NCBI GenBank assembly: GCA_964645585.1
Contig: CAZYAN010000027.1
Span: 1 to 58,169 of the forward strand
Direction of reading: 5' to 3'
Origin: DATGSL01 sp964645585
GTDB taxonomy: Bacteria; Verrucomicrobiota; Verrucomicrobiia; Opitutales; T3Sed10-336
Length of the DNA: 58,169 nt
Below the pieces are notes generated by a model that saw nothing but the letters and a program-made list of their open reading frames with translations, had not been told where the DNA came from and did not search any database. Shown piece after piece: positions 23,655 through 31,626 of this stretch (position 1 is the stretch's first letter; the number at the start of each line of letters is the position of its first letter). The position numbers were made by a program, and so were the translations under genes.

Positions 23655-24779
23655 ATGGTTGAGCATCGTGACGATACGCCGTTTGATTCGGTCGAAACCG
23701 CCATCCAGGCAATCGCGCAAGGGCGCCTGGTTATTGTGACGGACGACGAGGATCGCGAGAACGAGGGAGATTTGGTGATGGCCGCGGCGAAGGCGACGCC
23801 GGAGACGGTCAACATGATGATTCGCCACGGGCGGGGCCTGATCTGTGTGCCCGCGCTGAACCATCATTTAAAACGGCTCGGGATAAATCCGATGGTCCCG
23901 GAAAACCGCGAATCGCATCAGACCGACTTTACGGTTTCGGTCGATGCGGCCGAGGGGATTACCACGGGTATCAGCGCGTACGACCGGGCCCGGACGATCC
24001 GCCTGCTCGCCGATCCGGAGACGCGGCCGGACGATCTCGTTCAGCCGGGGCACGTGTTCCCGCTGCGCGCGAAACCTGGCGGCGTGCTGCAGCGCGCGGG
24101 GCATACCGAGGCATCGGTCGATCTCGCCGCGCTGGCCGGCCTGCCGCCGATCGGGGTTCTCTGTGAAATTTTGAATGAGGATGGGTCGCTGGCGCGGCTG
24201 CCCGATCTTGCTGTCTTCAAGAAGAAGTTTGGATTGCCAATGATATCGATCGCGGACCTGATCGAATATCGGCATCAGCGGGAGCGCCTGGTGGAGGAGG
24301 TCGCGATTTTCCCGTTCGAATCCGCATTTGGGCAATTCGACCTTCATGTGTACACGAGCCGCATGGACGGCCGGCATCATCTGGCGTTTTGCATGGGCAA
24401 ACTGGACGGCGAGCCGACACTCGTGCGCGTCCAGAGCGAGAACCTCTTGGGCGACCTGTTTCGCGGCACCGAATGGAATGGCCACGAAGCGCTGGCGCGC
24501 GCGTTGGAGCGGGTCGCGAAGGAGGGAAGGGGAGTTGTCCTTTATATCGGACAGCCCGGCGGCGGCATCCCGAACTTTTTGCACAGCCGTGCACCGTCAA
24601 AAAAAGGAAAAGCGCAATTGCCGCCAGGAAAAATGGACTTCCGCGACTACGGGATCGGCGCGCAAATTCTCGTAGCTCTCGGTTTGAAGAAAATCCGGCT
24701 CTTAACGACGCACTCCTTGCATGTCGTGGCGCTCGAAGGCTACAACCTCGAGATCGTCGAGCAGGTGCCGCTGCTTTGA
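23655..24779 (+). CDS. ribBA: 3,4-dihydroxy-2-butanone-4-phosphate synthase with degenerate GTP cyclohydrolase II domain (RibBA)
   Basis: RibB converts ribulose-5-phosphate to 3,4-dihydroxy-2-butanone-4-phosphate in riboflavin synthesis. Residues ~10-210 carry the RibB hallmarks: TDDEDRENEGDLVMAA, the HxTDFTVSVDA region, QPGHVFPLRAKPGGVLQRAGHTEASVDLAALAG. Residues ~215-374 align with GTP cyclohydrolase II, but the zinc-binding Cys triad is gone: SENLLGDLFRGTEWNG replaces the usual SECLTGD...CDCG, and the GRGIG motif is GGGIP. The second half is therefore probably not a GTP cyclohydrolase. A separate ribA would be needed elsewhere; ribH is 1.5 kb away. Confidence 0.92.
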   Translation: MVEHRDDTPFDSVETAIQAIAQGRLVIVTDDEDRENEGDLVMAAAKATPETVNMMIRHGRGLICVPALNHHLKRLGINPMVPENRESHQTDFTVSVDAAEGITTGISAYDRARTIRLLADPETRPDDLVQPGHVFPLRAKPGGVLQRAGHTEASVDLAALAGLPPIGVLCEILNEDGSLARLPDLAVFKKKFGLPMISIADLIEYRHQRERLVEEVAIFPFESAFGQFDLHVYTSRMDGRHHLAFCMGKLDGEPTLVRVQSENLLGDLFRGTEWNGHEALARALERVAKEGRGVVLYIGQPGGGIPNFLHSRAPSKKGKAQLPPGKMDFRDYGIGAQILVALGLKKIRLLTTHSLHVVALEGYNLEIVEQVPLL

Positions 24780-24914
24780 GGAGGTTCATCCGGCGCAAGG
24801 CCGGCGCGGACGCCGCAAGCTTGGAGGGCGCTGCGATCACTGTAGCTCGACTCTTCGAGTCGCCGGTGTCTGGCCATTCGCCGATGACTTTCCGCCGCCG
24901 GCGCCTGGCCGCTT
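24780..24914. terminator. Convergent gap with several small hairpins
   Basis: Between ribBA and ftsY lie CCGG-N7-CCGG near 24790, CGACTC-TTC-GAGTCG at about 24847-24861 and CCTG...CAGG near the ftsY stop. None has a T-run. They may act as a bidirectional transcription barrier or be remnants of an intergenic repeat. Confidence 0.3.
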
Positions 24915-25847
24915 TCAGGCCGGGGCCGCGCTTTCCGCGCCGAACACGGCGCTGACGTAGTTATCAATTGAATACGGTTGGAGATCTTCCGGCTTTTCTC
25001 CGAGACCAAGAAAGAAGATCGGCAGCCGCAGCTCGCGGTAAATACCGACCAGCGCGCCGCCGCGGCTTGTTCCGTCGAGTTTGGTGACAATCAGGCCGTC
25101 GAGCCCGAACGACTGGTGAAACACCTTGGCCTGTTCGATCGAGTTTGATCCGAGGCTGCCGTCGACCACCAGCAGCGAATAATGAGGCGTTGCCGGATCC
25201 TGTTTTTGCAGGACACGTTTTATCTTCGCCAGCTCCTCCATAAGATTCGTCTTCGTGTGGAGGCGGCCGGCGGTGTCGATCAGCAGGTAATCCTTGCCTC
25301 GGCTTTTGGCGGCCTTCCAGGCGTCGAAGGCGACGGCCGCGGCATCGGCACCGTGGTGGCTGGAGACGAGGTCGATCCGCAGACGCTCCGACCAGGTCCG
25401 AATCTGTTCATTCGCGGCGGCCCGGAACGTATCGCAAGCGGCCATCAGAACCTGGGCCCGGTCTCCCTGGAGGGCGTGGGCAAGTTTCGCGCAGGTGGTG
25501 GTTTTGCCGGACCCATTGACGCCAATCAGGCAGATGACGGTCGGCTTTTCCGCGGCGGGCGCGATCGCGCCCTCGGATCCGGCAAGGACGCGTTTGAGGA
25601 CAGCGGCGCCAATGGCGGTAACCTCTTGACCGCGCAGTTCGCGATCGCGCTTCGCCGCTTTTTTTACCTCGTTGATGATTTCTTCGGTGGTTTCGACACC
25701 GAAGTCGGCACCGAAGAGAGCTTCTTCCAACTGGTCGATTGAGCCGGCGTCGAGCTTGTTGCCGCCGAACAGACTTTTGCTGGAAGCGAGGATGTTCTGG
25801 CTCGTTTTCGCGAAGCCTTCTTTGAATTTCTGGAAAAAACGTCGCAT
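24915..25847 (-). CDS. ftsY: Signal recognition particle receptor FtsY
   Basis: The 310-residue FtsY is the SRP receptor GTPase that docks ribosome-nascent chains at the membrane. It has a short N-terminal region (MRRFFQKFKEGFAKTSQ, a membrane-targeting amphipathic helix) instead of the long acidic A domain. The N domain contains LFGADFGVETTEEI. The G domain contains GVNGSGKTTTCAKLA, DTFRAAANEQ, LIDTAGRLHTKTNLMEEL and TKLDGTSRGGALVGI. Length equals that of minimal FtsY proteins. It follows nusB on the same strand by 36 nt, giving a ribH-nusB-ftsY transcript. Confidence 0.97.
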   Translation of the reverse strand: MRRFFQKFKEGFAKTSQNILASSKSLFGGNKLDAGSIDQLEEALFGADFGVETTEEIINEVKKAAKRDRELRGQEVTAIGAAVLKRVLAGSEGAIAPAAEKPTVICLIGVNGSGKTTTCAKLAHALQGDRAQVLMAACDTFRAAANEQIRTWSERLRIDLVSSHHGADAAAVAFDAWKAAKSRGKDYLLIDTAGRLHTKTNLMEELAKIKRVLQKQDPATPHYSLLVVDGSLGSNSIEQAKVFHQSFGLDGLIVTKLDGTSRGGALVGIYRELRLPIFFLGLGEKPEDLQPYSIDNYVSAVFGAESAAPA

Positions 25848-25883
25848 GGAGGAATCCGAACGATGGCGGCGTGCCGGGTCGCG

Positions 25884-26330
25884 CTACTCCGTCGCGGCTT
25901 GGCGAAGCGGACGGTCGAGCTGGTCTTTCAACTTGTCGAGGATGCCGTTGATGAAGCGTTTGGCGTCGAGGTTGGAGAGCAATTTGGCGAGGTCGATAGC
26001 CTCATTAATCGACACGATCGGCGGGATGTCACGGCGGTAAAGGATCTCATAAATGGCGAGCCGAAGGATTGAGAGATCGATTTTGGCGATCCGTTTGAAA
26101 TCCCAGTTCGCCGCGAGCGAGCGAATCCGGTCGTCGATTTCCGCCACGTGTTCGATCGTGCCGAAAATGAGTTCCTCCGCGAAAGCATAGTAATCGCGGC
26201 TCTCTTCCTTTCCTTCGAAAAAGAGCCGGACGCCCTCGTGGAGATTGTCGGGCCGGTTGACCTCCCAGATATAGAGAAACTGGACGGCCGCGATGCGGCA
26301 TTGGCGGCGGCGGGAACGGGTGTTTCTCAT
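25884..26330 (-). CDS. nusB: Transcription antitermination factor NusB
   Basis: The 148-residue NusB joins NusE (S10) on boxA RNA during rRNA antitermination. Typical segments are RRRQCRIAAVQFLYIWEVN at the start, FAEELIFGTIEHVAEIDDRI, NWDFKRIAKIDLSILRLAIYEI and the C-terminal VSINEAIDLAKLLS...FINGILDKL. I use the ATG at 26330, which overlaps the ribH stop (ATGA), rather than the longer frame open upstream. The ribH-nusB pairing is a widespread operon arrangement. Confidence 0.95.
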   Translation of the reverse strand: MRNTRSRRRQCRIAAVQFLYIWEVNRPDNLHEGVRLFFEGKEESRDYYAFAEELIFGTIEHVAEIDDRIRSLAANWDFKRIAKIDLSILRLAIYEILYRRDIPPIVSINEAIDLAKLLSNLDAKRFINGILDKLKDQLDRPLRQAATE

Positions 26331-26854
26331 TGCGCGCTTTGCTCCTCTTCGATCTCCAGGACCAGCTCCTTGTCCCTGGCCGCCGCGAGTCGCTGTTTGC
26401 GGAGCTCGGCCAGCTGGATCGCGCATGCGGCGAATTCGGCGCCGCGGTCGATCGATCCATGGACGCGCTCCTCGGCCTGGGCGGTGTTCTCGGCGATGAT
26501 AATACCGTTGACGACCGGCACACCGTGGTTGAGCGCGACCATCTGGAGGGCATCGCTCGTGCTCTGCCCGATAATGCGATAATGTTCCGTGTCGCCGCGG
26601 ATGAGCACGCCGAGGGCGATGCAGCAGTCGATTTCGCCGGTTTCGATGCCGAGCTGGACAGCGAAGGGCACTTCATTCGATCCCGGAACGCGGATAACGT
26701 CGATCTGATCGTCGCTCGCGCCAGCCTCCTTGAGGCGGTTGATCGTGCGCGCCAGGAGCGCGTCGACGAGCGCGCCATTGTAGCTCGCGGCAACAATCAG
26801 AAAAGAATAACCGGCATCACGAAGATCACCGACAACGGGTTTGTCCAAACTCAT
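26327..26854 (-). CDS. ribH: 6,7-dimethyl-8-ribityllumazine synthase
   Basis: RibH condenses 5-amino-6-ribitylaminouracil with dihydroxybutanone phosphate to lumazine, the penultimate riboflavin step. In the 175-residue product the substrate and phosphate sites are visible: VAASYNGALVDALL, VPGSNEVPFAVQLG, the catalytic-His segment GVLIRGDTEHYRII and VPVVNGIIIAENTAQAEER. The C-terminal ~20 residues (acidic and basic helix) extend a little beyond the usual end. It overlaps nusB by 4 nt. No FMN riboswitch is recognisable upstream. Confidence 0.95.
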   Translation of the reverse strand: MSLDKPVVGDLRDAGYSFLIVAASYNGALVDALLARTINRLKEAGASDDQIDVIRVPGSNEVPFAVQLGIETGEIDCCIALGVLIRGDTEHYRIIGQSTSDALQMVALNHGVPVVNGIIIAENTAQAEERVHGSIDRGAEFAACAIQLAELRKQRLAAARDKELVLEIEEEQSAQ

Positions 26855-27158
26855 AGCAAAACAAAACGGAGACAGGCTGAGACAGATGCATACTCAATGA
26901 TCGATCCTCTCCAGACCTTCGCGTGAATGAATAACGGCGCTGGAACACGCGCGGCCGCCGGAAAATCGGCATCGTTCGCGTTTCCCCCGGCTCTCCTTCT
27001 TTATAGCGAGGAACGGAAAGAGGTCAATTAAGCCAACCCTCCCGAAAAACAACAAGAGGAAAGGCGCGCGGGTTCCGGCTTGGCAAGAACTTGGCGGGAG
27101 CAAGCGCTCCAGCGCCTTGAAAAAGGGCTGAAGCCCTCACTCTTTACTCTTCCAGCCG
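26855..27158. other. Gap between sufD and ribH
   Basis: No gene is supported. The stretch holds a GGCGGGAGCAAGCGCTCCAGCGCC-like segment near 27095 (an imperfect dyad around GAGC/GCTC) followed by GGGCTGAAGCCC-type repeats at 27126-27137. These could serve as the sufD terminator or belong to a small intergenic repeat. Confidence 0.3.
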
Positions 27159-28493
27159 TTACGCGAATTTTTGACGAATCTTTCCGCGCAGAACTCCCGC
27201 GACCGGCTCGTTGTCGAGTTTCTCCAGAACCTCGTCGAAGAAGCCGAATACCAGCAGTTCTTTCGCGACGTCGACTGGAATTCCGCGGGCGCGCATGTAG
27301 AAAAGCTGCTCTTCGTCGATCGTGCCGGTCGTCGCGCCGTGACTGCACTTGACGTCGTTGGCCTGAATCTCGAGGCCCGGCAGCGAATTTGCTTCGGCCT
27401 CGTCGCTGAGGAGAAGATTCCGGTTAGTCTGGTAAGCGTCGGTATGTTGCGCGTCCGGCTCGACGCGGATCAGACCGGAGAAGAGCGTGCGCGACTGGTC
27501 GAGCAGAGCGTTCTTATAAAGAAGATCGGAAACGGTATTCGGCGCGGCGTGCGTTTGCAGCGTGCGCTGGTCGAATTCCTGATCGTTTTTCGCGACCGTC
27601 AACGAAAGCATCTGGCTGTGGCTGCCCGGTTCGAGGGCCTGATTATGCATTTCCGACCGCGAGTTGCTGGCGCCGAGATTCAGATTGAGCGACGTGACGA
27701 AGGAGTCGCGGAACGACTGCGTCGAGTTAAGCTGGAACGCCAGGCTTTTCGAGCCCCAGTTTTGGGCGCAGATATACGTCAGCCGGGCGCCGGGGCCGGC
27801 ATAGAGATCGTTGACGCCGCAAATAAAATCGCGGGAGTCGCGCGAGCGGGCGTCGAAAAAGTCGACGAGCGTGACTTTGGCGTTCTCCTCCGCAATCAGA
27901 AGCGTGTGCGGGAACAGCGCGCTGTTGTCGCTGTGCGCCCAGTGATAGGCGGCCAGCGGCAGATCGATTTCGACGCCTTTCGGCACGTAAAGGAAGCTTC
28001 CAGCGGAACACAGGGCGCTGTGCAGGGCGGAGAATTTCTCCGATCCGAGCTTCACCGGCTGTGCCATGAAGTGCTTCCGCAGCAGCTCCGGATGTTCGGC
28101 GATGGCGCGCGCGAGCGGCTTCCAGATGACACCCTTTTCGGCGAGCTCCGGGGCAATCTCGCGATGTTCGATCAAGGTGTCGCCGGCGAACACCAGTTTG
28201 CCGGCCGCTTCGCCGAGTTCATTCGAGCGGGCGAGCAGTTCGGCCGCGTCGGCGTCGGAAACGGGTGCCGGCAGGCCGAAGCCCTCCAAGGTGATCGCGT
28301 TGACATTGGCGAAGCGCCAGCGTTCATCCTTGCGCACCGGCATCGGAAGCTCCTGAAACCGCTCCCAAGACTCGCGCTTCTGGGCGAGCCACCAGTCGGG
28401 CAGGTTTTCCTGACGGGCGAGGAACTCGTCGAACGTCCGCGAATGTCCGAGACTCAAGGTGGTTGGTTCTGTTTCTGAAATTGCTGGATTCAT
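27159..28493 (-). CDS. sufD: Fe-S cluster assembly protein SufD
   Basis: SufD partners SufB in the SufBC2D scaffold that builds Fe-S clusters under iron limitation or oxidative stress. The 444-residue product shows the SufBD core β-helix (VEIDLPLAAYHWAHSDNSALFPHTLLIAEENAKVTLVDFF; LNLNLGASNSRSEMHNQALEPGSHSQMLSL) and the C-terminal QTNRNLLLSDEAEANSLPGLEIQANDVKCSHGATTG motif with the conserved Cys/His. The N-terminal helical region contains WWLAQKRESWERFQELPMP. It is the last gene of the fur-sufC-sufB-sufD series. SufS and SufE/SufU are not encoded here. Confidence 0.95.
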   Translation of the reverse strand: MNPAISETEPTTLSLGHSRTFDEFLARQENLPDWWLAQKRESWERFQELPMPVRKDERWRFANVNAITLEGFGLPAPVSDADAAELLARSNELGEAAGKLVFAGDTLIEHREIAPELAEKGVIWKPLARAIAEHPELLRKHFMAQPVKLGSEKFSALHSALCSAGSFLYVPKGVEIDLPLAAYHWAHSDNSALFPHTLLIAEENAKVTLVDFFDARSRDSRDFICGVNDLYAGPGARLTYICAQNWGSKSLAFQLNSTQSFRDSFVTSLNLNLGASNSRSEMHNQALEPGSHSQMLSLTVAKNDQEFDQRTLQTHAAPNTVSDLLYKNALLDQSRTLFSGLIRVEPDAQHTDAYQTNRNLLLSDEAEANSLPGLEIQANDVKCSHGATTGTIDEEQLFYMRARGIPVDVAKELLVFGFFDEVLEKLDNEPVAGVLRGKIRQKFA

Positions 28494-28535
28494 GTAATCA
28501 CTTTTCTGGATTGGACGGATCGGTTTGATCTGCCG

Positions 28536-29945
28536 TCAGCCCACGGAGCCTTCCATTTCAAGATCGATGAGGCGCTTGAGCTCGACGCTGTATTCCATCG
28601 GGAAGTGGCGGACGAGGTCGTTGACGAATCCGTTGACGCTGAGGCTCATTGCCTGGGCCTCGGTGAGGCCGCGCTGCTGCATATAGAAGATCTGCTCGGC
28701 GCTGACCTTGCTGACGCTGGCCTCGTGCTGCACGGAATTCCCGTCGCCGCGGATGCTGATCGCCGGATAGGTGTCCGTCCGGGAATTGGTATTGATCAGC
28801 AGCGCGTCGCACTCGGTGTTGTTTTTGCAATTCTTCAAATGGCGCGGCGTGGCGACGAGACCGCGATACGTTGCACGTCCGGTGCCGACACTGATGCTCT
28901 TCGAGATAATATTGCTCGTCGTCTCATCGGCGGCATGAATCATTTTCGCGCCTGTGTCCTGGTGCTGTCCGCTGTTGGCGAGCGCGATGCTGAGCACTTC
29001 GCCGCGCGCCTTGCGGCCCTTCAGGATGACGCCCGGATACTTCATCGTGAGCCGGGAGCCGATGTTGCAGTCGATCCATTTGACTTCGGCTTCCTCGTGA
29101 GCGATCGCGCGTTTGGTCACGAGGTTGTAGACATTCGACGACCAGTTTTGGACGGTGATGTACTGGATCTTCGCGCCCGGCATCGCGACCAGTTCAACGA
29201 CGGCGCTGTGAAGGGTGGCGGTATCGAATTTCGGTGCGGTACAGCCTTCCATGTAGGTTACTTCCGAGCCCTCGTCGGCAATGATAAGCGTCCGTTCAAA
29301 CTGCCCGAAATTCTGGGCGTTGATCCGGAAGTAGGCTTGGAGCGGGTGGCTGACCTTTACGCCTGGCGGGACGTAAATAAAGCTGCCGCCGCTGAAGCAG
29401 GCGCTGTTCAGGGCGCTGAATTTATTATCGCCGGTTGGAATGACCTTGCCGAACCACTTCCGGAAAATTTCCGGATGCTTTTTCAGCCCTTCGGTGCTGC
29501 CGACGAAGATGACGCCCTGCTTGGCGACCGTCGCTTTGATATTTGAGTAGGCGGCCTCGCTGTCGAACTGCGCCTCGACGCCGGCGAGGAATTTGCGTTC
29601 ATTTTCCGGGATGCCGAGCCGTTCAAACGTCTTCTTTACATCTTCCGGCACCTCATCCCATGACTTTTTCGGCTTCCGGTCGCCGGCGAGGTAGTAGCGG
29701 ATCGAGTCGAAGTCGATCGCGTTCAGGTCCTCGGTCGCCCAATGTGTCGGCAGCGGTTTGCTTTCGAACGTTTTCAGGGCCTTGAGGCGGAATTCACGGA
29801 TCCAGTCGGGCTCCTCTTTGACGTCGCAGATGTAGTTGATGGTGTCTTCGGATAGACCGATGCCCGCATCGTACGCGTGCTTTTCGGGATAGAGGAAATT
29901 CCCGATGTCTGTGTTGATATCAAGTTCGTTTGTCGGTGTTGCCAT
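28536..29945 (-). CDS. sufB: Fe-S cluster assembly protein SufB
   Basis: The 469-residue SufB is the cluster-building subunit of SufBC2D. Diagnostic segments are GLSEDTINYICDVKEEPDWIREFRLKAL at the N-terminus, the catalytic-core YMEGCTAPKFD and NTECDALLINTNSRTDTYPAI, and EASVSKVSAEQIFYMQQRGLTEAQA near the C-terminus. Length matches the family. It lies 42 nt upstream of sufD and 83 nt downstream of sufC. Confidence 0.97.
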   Translation of the reverse strand: MATPTNELDINTDIGNFLYPEKHAYDAGIGLSEDTINYICDVKEEPDWIREFRLKALKTFESKPLPTHWATEDLNAIDFDSIRYYLAGDRKPKKSWDEVPEDVKKTFERLGIPENERKFLAGVEAQFDSEAAYSNIKATVAKQGVIFVGSTEGLKKHPEIFRKWFGKVIPTGDNKFSALNSACFSGGSFIYVPPGVKVSHPLQAYFRINAQNFGQFERTLIIADEGSEVTYMEGCTAPKFDTATLHSAVVELVAMPGAKIQYITVQNWSSNVYNLVTKRAIAHEEAEVKWIDCNIGSRLTMKYPGVILKGRKARGEVLSIALANSGQHQDTGAKMIHAADETTSNIISKSISVGTGRATYRGLVATPRHLKNCKNNTECDALLINTNSRTDTYPAISIRGDGNSVQHEASVSKVSAEQIFYMQQRGLTEAQAMSLSVNGFVNDLVRHFPMEYSVELKRLIDLEMEGSVG

Positions 29946-30028
29946 GGCGATGCCGGTGTAAAAAGAGTTCCTGTTGCTGCTGTATTTCTCGATTCTGTGA
30001 GGCGGTCATCCGCCGATAAAGGCGCGGA

Positions 30029-30787
30029 TCAGGTCGCGCCGGCGAGTTCCTCCTTGACCCAGTCGTAACCCTTTTCTTCGAGTTCGACGGCAAGATTCTT
30101 GTCGCCGCTGCGGACGATACGTCCGTCCCACATGACATGCACGTGGTCAGGAACAATGTATTCGAGGATCCGCTGGTAGTGGGTGATCAGGAGGATGCCG
30201 AGGTTGCCGCCGCGAAGGGTGTTGACGCCGTCGGAGACGACCCGCAAGGCATCGATGTCGAGGCCGGAGTCGGTTTCATCCATGATGGCGTAGGCCGGTT
30301 CGAGCATGGCCATCTGAAGGATTTCGTTTCGTTTTTTTTCTCCGCCGGAAAACCCTTCGTTGATCGAGCGGGCCGTAAAACTCCGGTCGATTTGGAGCAT
30401 GTCCATCTTCTCATACAGGCGTTTGTAATAAGCCGGCGCGTCAAGTTCTTCGCCTTCGGCCATACGCGCCTGAACGGCGGCGCGGAGGAAATTCGCAATG
30501 CTGACGCCCGGAATCTCGCTCGGGTATTGGAACGCCATGAACAGCCCGGCGCGCGCTCGTTCGTCCGGTTCCATTTCGAGAATGCTTTCGCCGTCGAGCA
30601 AAATGTCGCCGGACGTCACTTCGTAATCCGGGTGTCCGGCGAGCGCCTTGGCGAGCGTGCTCTTTCCGGTGCCGTTCGGGCCCATGATCGCGTGGACCTC
30701 GCCTTTCGGCAAGGTAAGCGAGAAGTCCTTCAGGATCGGCGTCCCCTCGATGGAAACGTTCAGGTTTTTAATCTCCAGTTGGCTCAT
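30029..30787 (-). CDS. sufC: Fe-S assembly ATPase SufC
   Basis: SufC is the ABC-type ATPase of the SufBCD scaffold and is cytosolic, not a transporter. The 252-residue product has Walker A GPNGTGKST (residues 36-44), the Suf-specific LDGESILEMEPDERARAGLFMAFQYPSEIPG segment, signature FSGGEKKRNEI, Walker B AIMDETDSGLDIDAL and H-loop LITHYQRIL. It is the first suf gene after the Fur-type regulator, 63 nt downstream of it. Confidence 0.97.
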   Translation of the reverse strand: MSQLEIKNLNVSIEGTPILKDFSLTLPKGEVHAIMGPNGTGKSTLAKALAGHPDYEVTSGDILLDGESILEMEPDERARAGLFMAFQYPSEIPGVSIANFLRAAVQARMAEGEELDAPAYYKRLYEKMDMLQIDRSFTARSINEGFSGGEKKRNEILQMAMLEPAYAIMDETDSGLDIDALRVVSDGVNTLRGGNLGILLITHYQRILEYIVPDHVHVMWDGRIVRSGDKNLAVELEEKGYDWVKEELAGAT

Positions 30788-30850
30788 AGTGAATAAGGAA
30801 AAGGTGATAAATTGGTGAAAAAAGGAGGAGAGATCCGAACGGTCCTCAAG

Positions 30851-31303
30851 TCATCCGGTTCTCCTGTTTCCCGCGGTCTGCTCCTGGCTGCAGGCCGGAC
30901 AGAGACCGCGGAAGGTGATGTCAAAATGATCCACTCGAAAGCCTCGCTTGGGCGCGAGCTGCTCGAGGACCGGTTCGGCGAGATCGACGTCGAAGACCGC
31001 GCCGCAGATGTTGCAATGAAAATGTCCGTGTTCGCGCATGTTGCCGCAGAAGCGGGAGGACTCGCGGTCGCGGTTGACCTGACGGATCAGGCCGCACTCG
31101 ACCAGCTTTTCCAGGCAGTTGTAGACCGTCGCCAGCGAGATCGTTGGCATCTTGCGCCGCACGCGGCGGTGGACCTCGTCGGCCGTCGGATGGTCGCCTT
31201 CGTCCATGAGAACTTCGTACACCAAAGCGCGCTGCCGCGTCATCCGCAGGCCTTTGCCTGCCAGCGCGGAATCCAGAGCGTCTTTGTTCTGTGAGTTTCC
31301 CAT
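30851..31303 (-). CDS. Fur-family metalloregulator, PerR-like
   Basis: The 150-residue repressor (ATG 31303; an in-frame GTG lies 12 nt upstream) has the Fur winged helix (RMTRQRALVYEVLMDEGDHPTADEVHRRVR, ISLATVYNCLEKLVECGLI) and two CxxC structural-zinc pairs (CNICG and CPACS). The regulatory metal site includes the histidine cluster EHGHFH. In the SSRF-x segment, where PerR has Asp and Fur proteins have Glu, this protein has Cys (SSRFCGN). A dyad like a PerR box lies upstream at 31346-31361. Leading the sufCBD genes, it probably controls them and itself in response to iron or peroxide. It could equally be classed as Fur. Confidence 0.88.
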   Translation of the reverse strand: MGNSQNKDALDSALAGKGLRMTRQRALVYEVLMDEGDHPTADEVHRRVRRKMPTISLATVYNCLEKLVECGLIRQVNRDRESSRFCGNMREHGHFHCNICGAVFDVDLAEPVLEQLAPKRGFRVDHFDITFRGLCPACSQEQTAGNRRTG

Positions 31304-31345
31304 GTTAAAAAACACTTCAACAGATAGCCGTGATTTTTAATGAGA

Positions 31346-31361
31346 TCAAGAATTATTCTAA
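31346..31361 (-). promoter_or_regulatory. PerR/Fur-like operator upstream of the regulator gene
   Basis: On the minus strand, TTAGAATAATTCTTGA matches the 7-1-7 PerR box (TTATAATNATTATAA) at about 11 of 14 positions and contains a perfect 5-1-5 dyad, AGAAT-A-ATTCT. It lies ~43 nt upstream of the fur/perR start in an AT-rich stretch, consistent with autoregulation. Confidence 0.5.
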
Positions 31362-31382
31362 AAAAGTGGGGAAGGTGAGGAA

Positions 31383-31482
31383 NNNNNNNNNNNNNNNNNN
31401 NNNNNNNNNNNNNNNNNNNNNNNNNNNNNNNNNNNNNNNNNNNNNNNNNNNNNNNNNNNNNNNNNNNNNNNNNNNNNNNNNN
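31383..31482. other. Scaffold gap (100 N)
   Basis: One hundred N characters interrupt the region between the Fur-type gene and trxB. Both flanks are purine-rich and contain GGGAAGGT-type repeats, so the gap probably reflects an unresolved tandem repeat. Its true size is unknown. Confidence 0.95.
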
Positions 31483-31508
31483 GAAGGTGGGAAGGTGGGA
31501 AGGTGGGC
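31483..31508 (+). repeat. (GGGAAGGT)n tandem repeat beside the gap
   Basis: At least three 8-bp units (GAAGGTGG register) follow the N gap directly, and a related GGGGAAGGTGAGGAA stretch precedes it at 31368-31382. The G-runs GGG-AA-GG-T-GGG are G-quadruplex-compatible. Confidence 0.7.
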
Positions 31509-31626
31509 GGAGCCTTTTCGCCGGACGAAGTTGGAGGGGCGGCGGGAGGCCGTCCCCTCGTGAATCTTCGTCTGCCGAACGGGCTGCCCGGGAGGTGAGC
31601 AGACGCTGCCTCGCGGGCGCAGTCGG

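Noticed and set aside
26855..27158. Possible FMN riboswitch upstream of ribH
   Set aside because: None of the conserved RFN blocks could be found, nor upstream of ribBA.
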